A DNA stretch of 64,000 nt from Polytrichum commune. Taxonomy: Eukaryota; Streptophyta; Polytrichopsida; Polytrichales; Polytrichaceae. Position numbers and translations under genes: made by a program. A model generated the notes under the pieces. That model was not told the DNA's origin. It was given only the letters and a program-made list of their open reading frames with translations, and searched no databases. Of this stretch, positions 48,419 to 62,260 are shown piece after piece. The stretch's first letter is position 1, and every line of letters starts with the position of its first letter. The stretch is from positions 31,560,001 through 31,624,000 of the forward strand of contig OX485806.1 in NCBI GenBank assembly GCA_950295325.1. Direction: 5' to 3'.

Positions 48419-50108
48419 CCCGGGTAGGGCGCTCGCAAAAATTTATTAAACCATGTGAGAAAGAATGTAGGGTATTTTTTTTTTTTTTTGTGAGAAAATT
48501 TATACAATTCTTTGATATAATGAAGCACCTCTTCAATTACAAAGTTGTGTGTATAAAAAAGTAAGGGTACCATATAATGCATCAATTTATCTAATTCTTT
48601 CAATCTAAAATAGGGTTGGGAATAGTAGGTAGAGAAAACAATATTGAGGCAGAGGTATACAATGCATTTTATGGTGGTCAATGGATGGAAAACTATCCAT
48701 TTTCAATCCAAATTCCCAAATGAGCTTGGATGTTCATATTTTTTATTTTGGTGCTTCTCTCAAGTTTGCTTGCTTCAAGTTTGTTTGATTTGAACATTGT
48801 TTGATGTATGTTTTGGAACAATAGGAGGTCCTAACAATGCTTCAAGTTTTTATGTTTTTGTACATTGTTTGATGTCTTCAGTCTAGACATGGTTTATTGA
48901 ATTTTCAATATAAAATTTCAAGAGTCCTATGATTCGTCATTCATGAGGTTAACTACCGTAGGTTCATAGCTGGTTCGATACATGTTAGCCAAATAATTAA
49001 TTAAAGTTCAAAAAGTATTTTGGCACCTAAAAATAGTATATTCATATTTTTCAGCAATTTTCTCTTTTAATTTTTAAAAATTCAGCTTAAATTCATTTTC
49101 AAGTTTCTATTTAAGCTTATATCTTGTACATCTCTCTTGCATTGAATGACAAGTAAGATGTGAGTGAAGAGTTGAGAATGCGCTGTGCTTTATGCGAGTA
49201 GAGTGGAGTTGTGTTCAACAATGCATATGGGATATGTAAACTTTGAGGTGAAGCACCGCGTTAGACTTCATTTTTATAACACGCATAACTTTTGCATAGA
49301 GTCTTCAAATGACATGAAATTTGTTGGAGGTGAAAGATTACTTGATTTGTAAACTTTTCTTAGACCAACAAAATTTCAAAAAAGTTGATCTTCTATGCAC
49401 AAATGAGCTCCGAAAAACTGTTATGAACGCATTTTAATTTTTTGATCTTTACACGGCTGCAATGTTTTGTCCATATCTTTTGCATAAAGACTTATTTTGA
49501 CACAAAACTTGTTGGAGGTGGAAGAAGGATTGATTTCTCAACTTTTGTTAGATGGACAAAGTTCTATAAAACTTCATCTTCTATGCTCAATTGGACTCCA
49601 AAAATTTGTGCACAACATATTTGAAAAGCCTCACCTAGAGTCTTGCTACTTCTTAACCCATATTCTTTGTGGACTAATGTAAGTGAGCTTGATTACAAAA
49701 GGAGCACCTTCTCTCTTTCAAAATTGACATATGCTTCCACTGTAAGTAAAACTCTAGTGAGAAGTAAAAATTTCTTACTTTTCGGCAATTTTGAAAAATA
49801 ATAAATTTTATATTCGGCAAAAAATGCCAATAATATTCCAAAATTTTCGACATCTATTTTTAGAATTATTTTCTGTCGAACCAGCTATGAACCTACGGTA
49901 TACAAAATTATAAGGAACATAGGGTACTAGAAACTAGTTTACTTGCGACTTTATAAATACAAATAGGGTCATCTAAAATGACAAATTTTAGATTTATTTG
50001 TACTGATAGGGTGTAAAGAATTCCAATTTCTTAGATAAATAGCCCCATGATAAATACCCTTCCGTCGCAGATGGGTTATTAAATACATGTATGAGTGCCC
50101 TACCCGGG
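48419..50108. mobile_element. 1,690-bp DNA transposon inserted in the tandem array (hAT-like ends)
   Basis: The ends read CCCGGGTAGGGCGCTC and, in reverse complement from the right, CCCGGGTAGGGCACTC. The flanks are TTGACGAC (48411-48418) and TTGACAAC (50109-50116), against TTGACTAC in uninterrupted array units, which suggests an 8-bp target duplication. No transposase is visible, so it is non-autonomous. Short terminal repeats plus an 8-bp duplication suggest hAT. Confidence 0.75.
48956..49898. mobile_element. 943-bp element nested in the 48419-50108 element
   Basis: CCGTAGGTTCATAGCTGGTT plus CG at 48956 is matched by its reverse complement ending at 49898. TA flanks both sides (48954-48955 and 49899-49900). 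Inverted ends of about 22 bp with a TA duplication suit a Tc1/mariner- or PIF-like non-autonomous element. No transposase is seen. Confidence 0.7.
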
Positions 50109-50116
50109 TTGACAAC

Positions 50117-50395
50117 GCTTGGAATGCATGCTTGTAATTAGGGCCTCGATTCCTGGAAACTTATTGTTTAAACTACACCAATATGTGCAATTCATATGTA
50201 ATGGAGCCTACACGAACACTTAAATTACTGAGCTTGACACGAAGGTGTCTGTAAATGAGAGCTTGCCATTTGACTACGCTTGGTATTCATGCCTGTAATT
50301 AGGGCCTCGATTCTTGCAAACTTATTGTTTAAACTACACTGATATGTGCAATTTATATGTAATGGAGCCTACGGGAACACGTAAATTACTTAGCT
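50117..50395 (+). repeat. Tandem array, right part
   Basis: About 1.5 units matching 47785-48418 (GGGCCTCGATTC, TTATTGTTTAAACTACA, GTAAATGAGAGCTTGCCA) continue directly after the insertion. Confidence 0.85.
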
Positions 50396-50699
50396 GATGA
50401 GTTGTGTTCATGAGCTCCGGAGCAAATTCGAGAATTAAGCCTCCGGATGCTCGAATTACAATGCTTCATATTGAATCTTAAGTCAAGGCAATTGGACACA
50501 ACTCATCAACCGAGTAATGTTATGCAACTTGCCTCTTTACCCATGAAAATTATCTTGGATTCAAATTAGAGCATAAAAACTCATAACTTTGTTTATGATC
50601 CATATGTTTAGAAATCACAATAAGAAAAATGCTATTATATTTCACTACTGTGGTAATATTTATTCAAAATAGTGTGAATGAGTGAACAAAGTTATAAAT
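50396..50699. other. Intergenic
   Basis: GAGCTCCGGAGCAAATTCGA and GCCTCCGGATGCTCGAATT form a weak inverted pair near 50415-50460. No gene seen. Confidence 0.35.
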
Positions 50700-50890
50700 T
50701 TTTGCACATTTTGATTTTGACCCAAAGTAATTTGCATGGATAAAGAGGCAACCTATATGTAACGGCAACCTACTTGCACATACATGTGTGCATTAAATAA
50801 TCCTATTAGTGTGGGTGGAGAATTAGCATGGAAATAATTAGTGTGGGATGTTCTAATTGTCTAGTGGGGTGGAAATAGTGTGGGTCTAAG
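50700..50890 (+). repeat. Dispersed repeat, copy 2 of 2
   Basis: Same word order as 37945-38140, ending at GGTGGAAATAGTGTGGGT. Confidence 0.65.
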
Positions 50891-53531
50891 ACCCCGGGTC
50901 GTCCACTTTGTCTTTCTTGAGACTTCCGACCAACACCTTACATGAAATAAAATACTCATTTTACATCAAAAGTAACAAAATAAAATAAATTATTCATCCA
51001 CACTAATTTCCTACAAAACCAATTACTTTGGCCCCACGCTAATTATTCATTATAGTGTTGACGCGGGTTGAAAGTCGACATGGTCCACGTTAATATTTAT
51101 TATGAGATTTAGTGCGGGCTCTAGAGAATTATTACGGTCCACACTAATATGAGTATTTAGTGTAGTGTGCCCACAATCACATGGGGCTCCTACATGATGC
51201 AAATTCGAAATGAAATGAATGGGATATCCACTATATTTCAACCCATTCTCTAACTTATCTAAGCATTTTTACACATATTAACATACTTTACTCATGTGAT
51301 ATAGAATGAACATTGCAAAGCTAGAAAGACAAAAAAAAAAACTTTATGGAGCAAACGTGGTGTTAGTTATCTAAAGTTCACATCCATAGGGTTGCACAAC
51401 TTTATAATATACAATGAACATCCTTGCAAATCATCTACCATAACTCCAAAAGCATGTTTCCAGGTAGAGGTATCATTGACAACTAGCGACCATGCCAAAT
51501 TCTTAGCAAAATTTTCAAATAAAGTGGTAGTGCATTAACTTCTAATAAATAAGGTTTCTCCCAGCCTTGGATTTGGACATTTTTTTGTTGTTGTTGGAAC
51601 TTCAAGAACATAATAGTACACTTCAAACTCCATAATATCACACTTTGTGGCAACCAAAGTGCACGAGATATTAAGGACTTGTGTAGTGTTAACATGGATG
51701 CGTGATAAAAAGAGGATTAATGTAGCACGTGACATCATGGAATGACACAAAGTCAACATTACAATAATGACAATAATTATAATGATGACCACATGATGTG
51801 TGCGAGTTTGTGGTTTTAATTTTTTGACGATTTATTTCAATGTCAAAACCCATGATATATGGGAGGGAAACCTGACAACAAGGAGTGAGGTTTAAACGGA
51901 GAACCTTCGCTCCACATGGTTTCAAGATATAACAGAAGGAGTGACATTAAGGAGGCTAATATTACAAAGTTTAGAGTGCACATTCCTAGTACAGTTCACA
52001 GTTAAGATATTTTGGCAACTTGCTTTGATTTTTGGTCAATATAAAACATAAAGTGTTTATGACTCCACCTCCGATGGTGAGAAAAAATATAAAGCCTCGA
52101 GGGATCGAGATATCATGAGTGGAATATTGTCAGTCCCACATAACATTGTTATGAATTTAAATAATGTTATGAATGGACCTCGACATGCGTATCATGTAGA
52201 ATTTGCTCTCACGGCCTACAATGAACTTGCAAGCCAGGCTCGCATTCTGACATGTTTTCGAATGACTCTATGTGAGATTCATATATCTTCAAGATAAGTG
52301 GCTTTGACTATATCACAATGTGATGTGTGAAAGAGATTACATCAAAGAAACTGTATAGGCTTTATGAAGAAGCACTCTAGTATAGTTCAGTTCACCCATA
52401 AAGTCACACATAGGTAAGAAGGAGAATAAATCAAGTAGTATTTGAAAATAGATCCAAAACATCCTTGGGTCAAAGCACTTTGACCTTTCCGAGAATATTA
52501 TCATTTTTCTACATTAATAATTCAAAATTTTATGTATGTTAAATTTTATATTTTGTGTCCAAATTAATATCTCCTGTTTAAATTTGTACTTTCTGTGTTA
52601 AAATTAATATGCTAAACTCAATAATACTAACCATAATTTATCATCAAGTTTGAAACAAAATAGATAAAATCAATGTTGTCCATCCACAACAAAATCGGTA
52701 AACACGCAATTGTTCCATAATTATCCAAATACTTGATCCAATATGTTTCCAATAAAAAGATCCTAGGTTCAAATTGTTGCTTGCGAATGATTAGAAATTA
52801 CTTGCTTGGCAATCAAAGGAAAATGAAATATCATGCCTAAAATGGAAATAACCTACCAAACTACCCTAAGTCCCTATGGTAGAGACTAGTAACTCGTATT
52901 CGAGTAAACCTAGACATATTTTCAAATTTTGGACTTGTTTTTGCTTCAATTCCATGGTTGGATCCGTTAATACCCTTATGATATACCCAAATTTTATGGG
53001 AGATGTACGTGTGAATCCTTAGTCATTACTTGAATGTTAGGCCATAGCTAGTTTAAATCTAAGATTCACACCCTAATTTAAATGTTGGTTGGCGAGTAAA
53101 CCATGCCCAGGGGGTGGACTTCCCATTGGAAACCTAAATGACGTGCGTGGGTCACTATGAGATCAAACCCCCTATATACAAGAAATTTATAGAGAAGAAC
53201 ACTTGTATACTACTAAAAACTAGAAAATGCCTCCACTACATACATTAAATATACATCATGAAATAAATAAGCATTTATTATATACGCAATTTCACGTTCC
53301 AATGAAAATGTCATTAGCAACTTTTTCATGAATAGGATGTAACTCACTGATTGCCAGGGGATTTCTATAGGCACATGTATGCGTTCTATGATGTAAGCAA
53401 TAATTCTTATACCATCCCCCCCCCCCCCCCGCGCAATAAGTATCACATGAAACATTTATGTTTAGCACAATCTACTTCAAAAAGGACGAGATAACATGTT
53501 CAAATGCTACAATGGTGACAAGATTTAACTC
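50891..53531. other. Gene-poor AT-rich stretch
   Basis: Only short frames without domains. A C-run lies at 53419-53431. No RNA gene or element ends were identified. Confidence 0.4.
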
Positions 53532-53904
53532 CACTAAATATGATATTTAGTGCCACCAATTCTGATTGTCTTGCTCAATGCTAGTTGTAAACCGCAGTGT
53601 AGTGTTACCAACACTAAATGTTAACCCAACATTATTTGTCATTCCTTGTAACTCTTTGGAGGGATTATAGATTTACAGTGTTGCAAATACTGTCACTTAC
53701 CAAGTGATTTTTCATCCGAATATTCATTCATCCATGGCAACATCTCATCAGAAGTTGCTGACAAGAGAAGGTAGGGTTTTGGCCAATGGATGAACTCATC
53801 CATCATCCATGACGATACTTGTTTACTTATTCATAAAAAGGGTCATACAAAAAGTTACCAAAGTGACTTAAAGTACCATATGACACTCAATATCATATTT
53901 AGTG
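53532..53904. mobile_element. 373-bp MITE with CACTAAATATGATATT ends
   Basis: CACTAAATATGATATTTAGTG at 53532 is matched at the right end by the reverse complement of CACTAAATATGATATTGAGTG. A diverged inverted copy lies at 36548-36885. No clear target duplication was seen. Confidence 0.65.
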
Positions 53905-54658
53905 TAGGTACTTAGATAACTTTGATTCTTTTTGCCAATTTCAGAATGAATTGCATCCACACCATGGCATTAATATGTCCACTTTCAAATATGCTCGGTG
54001 AAACAAGAAAACTCTGCTAAAAATTTGCACAACGACAACAAATCATCAATACTTTTGCTTACAACATCTAATGATTTTGGCAGAATCCCTCATCTTTCCA
54101 TCTCGGTGATTACCAAAAAACTGGAGAAAATGTTCAAAAACCCTAGAAAAATTTGAGATAAATGTTTGAAAGTGTTGTCCTTTCTCCTGGCCTTTCCTCC
54201 CGTCTCTCTTTGACTGTAAAACCCAAGTTGACCAAACTCAATCTAGCTGAAGAAAGCTCTAGTCAAATCTGTCTACAAGCACACATTCTCTTACGAGAGG
54301 AAATTAACATATCACATACACATCAAGTAATCGAAGGTCATCAGAATACATCCACCAACTCTTTAAAATGAAGTGACCTTCGAGAATCCAACAAATGCAT
54401 CCTTCTGGAGCCTCCACGCGGCTCCTACAAGCACATACCTTCACATGTTTCCCGCTTCCTGTGAAATTTGACAGTTTCTTAAGGACCACACACCCACATC
54501 CCTAAAGTTGTCCAGGGAAGAGAATTGCCAGGGCATCTCGATCTCATAGCATGGGATCCAGCACCTGCAGTTCTACCGATCATGAAACCTTTGGGGAATA
54601 CCAGGGTCTCTTCCCACTCTTTCCAGTGAGTCCGAATCCAATTTCGTAGCCCACATCT
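53905..54658. other. Intergenic
   Basis: The composition becomes more balanced after 54160, perhaps a continuation of the gene relic just to the right. No domain recognised. Confidence 0.3.
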
Positions 54659-54859
54659 TCAAGTCCGGACACCTTCGGCTCCTGCCCTTTCAATCTTCTT
54701 GTACTCCCTTGTAAACCTTATCCCTTCCTTGATGTCGTTCTTCCGTTCCTCACCATCCTGCTGCTTCTCAGGTTCAGTTGCCTCGATTCTTGCAAACGGA
54801 TTGATGTGTTGCGGCCATCCAACAATCTTCACGATACCAGTTGTTTGAAGATCTCCTAC
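54659..54859 (-). pseudogene. Unknown gene fragment
   Basis: The minus strand is open for 66 codons with protein-like sequence: VGDLQTTGIVKIVGWPQHIN, then PFARIEATEPEKQQDGEERK and EGIRFTREYKKIERAGAEG, ending at TGA (54659-54661). Related-looking coding composition continues past the stop (WIRTHWKEWEETLVFPKGF) to about 54540. I do not recognise it. Confidence 0.3.
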
Positions 54860-57800
54860 CCTAATCCAAATTCAGCAGTGATTACCAAAAACTGGAGAAC
54901 ATGTTCAAACCCGACGGAATAGTGTTCCACTCGAATTGCAACACGGTGTTCACATCAGTAGGCTCACCGAGACACTACAAATACAGACAAAAGGGTGATG
55001 ACTCAATCAAGGCACTCTCTTCACAGGATTGAAAACCCTAGATCTTCTGGTGGCACTAATTTCATGATGTCAAGAAATTTAGTATCACCTTCACTAATTT
55101 CCCACCAGTGGTTGGGGAGATTTTCTACACTAACCCTCTAATAAATGATTGAGATGCGTCCCAACTGGTTGGAACCTATTTATTTGTTGGTGTGGGCTGG
55201 ATCCACCAAGCTCATCCAGTTCATTTCCCCCATTTGGCATTTTAGCTCGGTTGAAATCCGGATGTAAAAAAAACCCACCGGCAAAAAATCCGTTTAGGTA
55301 AAAATCTTGGCCCGTTTTTATAAATTTTCCAAATAAATTACATTCCTTCACCACAAACCCAATTTATCCTTAGCATGAGTTGAAACAAGTTCAAATGCCC
55401 CTCACCGGTTGGGGGCAAAGGATTTACAACCTATCAAACCACCAATGTCTTTAAAGACGATTTGAAACCATTGAGGGCAAGAATGATTTATGTTAGTACA
55501 AAAAACCACCAACAAAAAAATTTCCCTTTTATGGAAAACAAATCACAACAAGTTAATTGTCTTCTTGCTCAAGTCCAAGAACTCCACAGAGATACCGTTG
55601 TGGGCACGAGAATAGATACATGAATTTGATGTTTTTTTTCATAATCTTATGACTTCATCTAAAATTTCATAGAAACCTTCGTTTGGCCCCTCTAAGGTAA
55701 AATCCTCTCTAAATGTTTTGTTAATAATTTATTTCTATGTTTGATTTTATATAATTTTAGACTGAAAAGACCCTCTCACAAGTTGTCGTGCTTACAATTC
55801 CAAATCCACTATCCCCAATTAATCAAACCAACTTGTTTAGACGACATATTGCTCGGACCTAACACTTTAAATGTTGTCATAATGTAGTTGTCCTCAAATG
55901 TAGATTCCAATACATTGCACATTGCCAAAGCCAATTGCTTTTGAAATGCCATTACATGCATGAGATCTTGCCCCATTCTATCCCGTTACATTTTAATATC
56001 ATGATATTTACCTCCTCTAATTTCGTTGGATAACCTCCCTAGGTATCCTCTTTGATAACCAAATCCAAGGAGAATATAATATCATGTTTGCTCATTGAAG
56101 GTCTTACTATTCAAATCTGTGATTTTTTGTTACACGTCTCTCCATGAAGAATGTCTACAACACCATGGACATAAGGGAAATCTCGAAGGAATACTTGGCA
56201 CTTGTAGCGCCATAGATGAGAGTGTCCAAATGATCCTAGTATGGGTGAAGGTCCCGAGCATCGAAAACACCTTCCACCCATGAAGACTAGGATTTACACA
56301 GGTGAAGCCATGAGCATTGGGTAGCTTATGGTGTTTGGATTCTAGAATGCTCAAGAACTCCCCCAATTGGAGGTGTAAATTATGAGATATGACAATTTGA
56401 GTGGGGCGTTACCTAAGGATAACGCCCATCACTCCAAAGGGTGTTGTGGTAGGAGAACAATGATCTGGGAGTAACGCCCAAAACTGTCGAGGTTAGAATA
56501 ACCATAACTCCCGCAAAACTTGCCCTAAAGGGGCATGTGAGGAATATATTGACATCTACGCAAAGAGTGGATGTCGATGCACTAGTCCATTGATAGAATT
56601 AGAGATCAGACAACAAAGATTTGGAGGTTTGAAACTGTTGGAGGGCTCCAGCCCCAATGGCTAAGGAAAAAAACATCTATATGGCCCAACTCTTAGGAAA
56701 GAGACAAAATATTATATGACGGTGGTGTAAGGGCCTTGCCCAAAGTCCTAGAGGCTTACATGAGGAGGCGGTTTTGCCGATCAACCCCGCGTGCTGTAGA
56801 GCATCGCGGCCTCTACGGGAGTTGACCCAACGTGGGGGGGAAGTTGCCAAGTATGCTTTAAATTGTTATATTGTTGCTCTTGCAATGCAATGATCAACTC
56901 AAGATTGGATGGACATGAATAAAAGTCCGCATCCAATCATTGGCTATCTACTAAGGGAAGAATCCCGAATGCATGTGTAGGAGGGTTTGGTAACCGAACT
57001 TTGAATTTGGAAGTTGATATGGGGAGCTAATCATGCGAATGTGTGAGATATGCAGGGTTAACGCTCATAACACATACTAGAGTTGCAAAACAGTGAAGAT
57101 AAGTTAAGGTGAACTAGCAACAGTTGCGGCAAAATCGTTTGCTATGGAAAAAAAACTGGATATTGAAGAGAATAGTCGATGGCCATTAGATCTATGAAAA
57201 AACAAAACTGGACATCGACGAGTATTCATTTTGAATTCCTAGAGGTTGAAGGTCTGAACTCCTAGATATTAACTGCCCAAAGGAAGGTATCAGCGGATAC
57301 ATGCCAACCATCGGGGGTATGCCAAGATATCGATATTGTATGGGGAGGATCATGGGGGGGGGGGGGTCATTGTCCCCTCTCCCCACCATTTCTTCACTCA
57401 TTCTTGAGTTTAGCCTTCATGCATTATCACAAAGGATGGAATAAATCACATAGATGAACTTAAATGTATGAAATTGCATAATTGATTGTTGTTGTCTTTT
57501 ACTATATGTTTTGGAAGCATACGTTTGTCATCTGTGAAGGATTTATTTGATTCTTCTACCAAATATTATTTGAATTATTTAGATAGTAATATGTTTTATT
57601 GGAAGGTTTTAGTGATAGAATTTAGCTTAGATAGAAGAAGATTTATATAACAAACTTTAACGATTTACTTACATGTTATTCAAAAGCGCTAATCTAAATT
57701 AGATATTAAGAATGATGGACATACTTGGCTTATATAAATATGAGATTAATAAATATTATTATTTTATCCAAAGGTCATCCCAAAAGGATCTAAGGTAAAG

Positions 57801-58227
57801 GCATTTACGACATTTGGACGTAGTGGAGGGGGGGGGGAGCAAGTTGACTTTGATAGCTCTAGTTGAAATATTATCTTAATTTAATGTAAATTTCCTCGAC
57901 GATAAAAGGTTCTATTGACAAATGTTCTTCGATACTAATAAGGTAATGGACAGATCAAAATTAATCGGATGAAATTCCGAGTAATTTAAGACTTCAAGAA
58001 ATGAATTCTAGGTGAATGGATAGTGAAAAACTCTCCACCGAGTCACGGGGAGTGCTATCTTATGAGCGGTGAGCGATGAGCGGTAACTTATGAGCAGTGA
58101 GGAAGATGAAAATTTTGGTAATAGGGCCACCAATATCCTATAACCGTGGAATTGTGGCCTTAAAAATGATGATTTTAGGGTTTAGTAATAAGAGGGTTGA
58201 GAAGGATAAACAACATGAAGTCTAAAA
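54860..58227. other. Gene-poor stretch
   Basis: A 74-codon minus-strand frame (55130-55354, with GGFFLHPDFNRAKMPNGGNE) and a 78-codon frame (56130-56366) have no recognisable domain. G-runs lie at 57354-57366 and 57829-57838. GAGCGGTGAGCGATGAGCGG near 58062 is a diverged copy of the 3.6-kb repeat word. Confidence 0.35.
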
Positions 58228-61200
58228 ATTTATTCATCAGTAGTAGCACTAGACATGAAACTATCTTTTGCCTCATCATCTATATATATTCGAGCACCTT
58301 TGCACTGCGAATTGATTTTGGAACTATAGCAAGATTCTTCATTTGGATCCGAATCTTCGAGATTCAACATTGCAATTGCAACATTCTCGGCATATGATGG
58401 GAGACGCGGGCTACGGCTTGGACTTCGTAGGAATTGTCTATGTGCCCAAAACGGGAGACATGTCCTCTTTCCAATCGTATTCATGAAATCAAATCGATGA
58501 AACATGTAAATAATGTGAAGAAATAAAAATGAACCAATGAATTGAATGAAACGAATGAATTGAATAAAAATTTATTGTATTAAGACTTACCCACACTCAA
58601 ATTCAAGCATCTCCTCATCCGAGAGGTCATCATCTTCTTTTGTGAGATCTTGTATATTCTTCTTAGATGACCCCTCTTTCAAAACGTTTTCCAAAAGCGG
58701 TTTCAATATGTGCTCAAACATGTCATTATCACCCTCAAATGCAAGAAGATGTCTGCCACATGCGCGTGTTGCTAGGATAGAAGCTCCAGTGGAACATGTC
58801 AAATCAACAACGCGTCCATTCGATGGTGTAAACAATTCAATAAGATCTTGAAAAAAACGCGGCGATTTTTGATATGGCCCCCTCCAAGGTCTTCCCGATT
58901 TTTGAAGAAGCATATTTTTTTCATCCACAAAATTGAAAAGCAAGTTTTTGCTTTTCAATCCAGTGCCAAAAAAATGGAGTTTGGTTGTCTCGTGGATTTT
59001 GTGGTAGTAAAATCCCTTACCAAGACATGAGCCATAAATGTCGGAGTCTACAAAAAAATGTAAATTGTGTTAAAACTATATACAATGCAAATAACACCAA
59101 AATAATTAAATAGAAACAATTGTGATGTGTTATACTTACGGTGTAGGTTGGAGACTCCGGATCCTTGAACACCATGTACGAATTGAGGCAAATAAAAGTC
59201 CTAAGAACTTTCATGTTGCCGTTGTCTAAGGTTGAATTCAAAACCTTCTTGGTTTGCATATCGATAGCAGAAAATACTATGAGGACGCCATCATCAGACA
59301 AGATGGACTTGCACAAGGACATTGTTGCAACCATCCAGTTCTTGTCATATTTATTCCAAAGAGGAATTTCAGCAAGTCTATTGGAGAGGTTGAAGTCAAG
59401 ACCGTCGGGAAATTGGAGAAAAACCAAGTCAACGGCAAAGGGAGTCGGACTTCCCATGACATGAAATTCGCGATTGTCATTGATTTGAAATACTACAACA
59501 TATCACAATATAAGACACAAAATAAAACCCAAATGAAAGTAAGAACATTAGAGAAAATACCAAAACAATAATACTTACGTTTTCAATAAATTCCCGCCAT
59601 TGGATCCACTCAGGAGGGCCTACATCCACCCCTTCAGACTTGTTCTTGACAGCAGTAGATCGAGCAAACGAGAGCGTGAGAAAGTTCTTTAGTATGAATA
59701 ACTCTTTTCTCAAAATATCCGTTGGCGCACGATGAATAGCGTCATAGGTGCTGGAGTAATGAAATTCCAATACATCGCACCCAGACTTTGAACTTTCGCC
59801 TCCAAATGGATTCTTATCCAAATCATTGGAAAGAACAAACAATTCTTCATGTTGTGAAATTTCCGATTGACCTTGTATTTTGGTTTCAGGAACATGTTTC
59901 CTCTTACGACGTTTTGTCTCTTTTGCTTCTAGCTCTCTAAGTTTAAGCTGCACAATTTATGCTTGCAAAATTGCAGTATCACGAGGATCCACATTTTTAG
60001 CATCATTTATCTGACGGATTGTCTTCTCACGTGACGGACATGCATCCTTAGGACAATCAAGATACCAACCACAATCCTCATAGTGTGGGAGCGACCAATC
60101 CAAATAAATCTCAGTAGTGAATATGCATGAATCTCCTGCACCAGTGTCACGCCAATTTGGAAAAAAACGAGGTTCTCCTGTAACGCATTTATGTGGAATA
60201 AAAAAATATCGAAAATACCTACACACAAAAATATTGTAAGTCAAATATTCATGACAATTTGACAAATGGAATAAAAAAAATAAAAAAAATAAAAAGATTA
60301 GGTTGTACCTGTATAATACACGTTTCATAGCAAGATCAATATAAGGTTGCTCATCCCAACCGTTGTGTTTTTTAACTTTTCCGCTTTGGAATTCACGATA
60401 GAATATTGAATTGAAAGCCGCAAACTTCCAGATTTGGATATACTCGGAGAGAGTAGGCACATCTGCAGGCAACTGAAGAGGAGATGGAAGAATACTTTGA
60501 AGTTCTTCGATAGCATTTTTTTCCAACTGTGCCCAATATGTAGACTTTGATAACCAATCATGAAGTGCACAATCAGAGAGGGCGATTTCGGGAAATGCAA
60601 TGCATTTTTGTCAAATCTATTGCCATTCCAAAGCTTGAGCCATCCAACTTTGACTTCTGCATCCACATTACTGACAGCGACACGATGAAGTTTCTCTTGT
60701 AGCATTTCAGGCACCGAAAATGAACCCCAATGGTGCTTAACTTCTTCAAGGAAAGCAGAGGTAAGGTTGATGTCGGCAATCGCTAGTTGTTTCGTAAAAC
60801 TAGAAGATAACATTGCACGTTTTTTGTTGACAGCTGCGGACATTGCTTTTGAAATTCCGTCTGATGTCCGTTCAAGATGATGAGTTTCATTGTACTGGTT
60901 GAAAGCAATATCGCTAGCCTCAGCAAGTTCTTGCTGAAAAATCAAACAAAAATCGATATTTATAAGTACATATAGATGTAATGTAAAATGAAGATGAATA
61001 AACATAAGGCACATATTAGCAATGGTAGAAGAACTTACACTGTACATGTAATTCAAAAAAATTGGTCGTGTCAAAGAATACCAAGTTTCAACGGACTTCT
61101 TCTCACATCGTTTATAACTCTTTGGATCCAGTTGCTTTCTGAAGGAAGTCAAAGGCATGCTGCCAATACTTTGCATCCGATATAAAGTATGCACCAAATT

Positions 61201-61903
61201 GGTGGATACGTGAGAATATTCGGTTGATTTGAAAAAAACATTAAATTGATTAGATTCATGATGATATAATTTGGAAAACAAAATATAAACTAGAAATAAG
61301 TGTAAAAAAATAGGTAAGAACATTACTTGTTGATATCATGCATAGCAGTCAACAAACTTGCAATATCGTCAGGCTCGGGCGTCAAAATGATAGAATCCAC
61401 AAAGACATGACGTTCATAATCTTCGGTATATACGCGGTCAATATAATTTTTCCAAGCAAAAAATCTGTGATTTCCATCCCATATAAAAAACATCTTGTTC
61501 TTGTATGACGTCAATGACAAATCTGTATCCAATTGAGATTCAAACAGGGCATTGGCTTGAGCCCAATTTGGGCTCCAAGATGCGCGAACCTCATCATCCA
61601 CGAATTGAAAGTTTCCTTTAGAATCGGTGGCCGATATATAAAATACACGGTCACCATCACGATAACCATTGAAAAAATCAGCCTCCAATTTAGTAATGTC
61701 ACCCTTCAAAGCAGGACACACAATCGGCATAGGAACCATGCGACATAAGGGTACACGCAAGCGAGCATTAGGTCCAGCACGGATTGAGGAGATTATGGAA
61801 GTGGAATTGACCTTTCGTTTGTTCGTAAGCTCCCACACTTTCTCTTAATAAGTTTTATTGTCAGCATCATTATCTTCATCCGAGTCAAAATCATCAAGGG
61901 ATT

Positions 61904-61921
61904 CATTTTTTTTTTTTTTTT
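61904..61921. repeat. T/A homopolymer in copy 2, exon 2
   Basis: A long T-run (poly-A on the coding strand) encodes a lysine tract. The acidic frame after it (ESLDDFDSDEDNDADN) is the one that leads into the ParB-like part, so length error here would matter for the frame. Confidence 0.7.
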
Positions 61922-62260
61922 CTTATTATGAAGATTTGACGATATGTCCTGATGATGATGAACTTGTTGAAATGGACGATCTTGAATTGAATGCAAGGTG
62001 GAATCATCATCAGTAGAAATAAAAGTCGTTCTCTCCAAATCCATTGATTGGTCCTAAAATAAATGAAATAAATTTTATAAATATTTCAAAACCAGTAGCA
62101 ACACATTAGCAATAACATTACAAAAACAACAACAATAGCAACAACAATAACAACAGAATACCACGAACACAGGGAATGATAAAAATTATTCTAGACATTG
62201 CCATTTGCATCTTCAAATATGGTACGACTATGGTCGCCACTCACCCCAAAACTACAAGGG

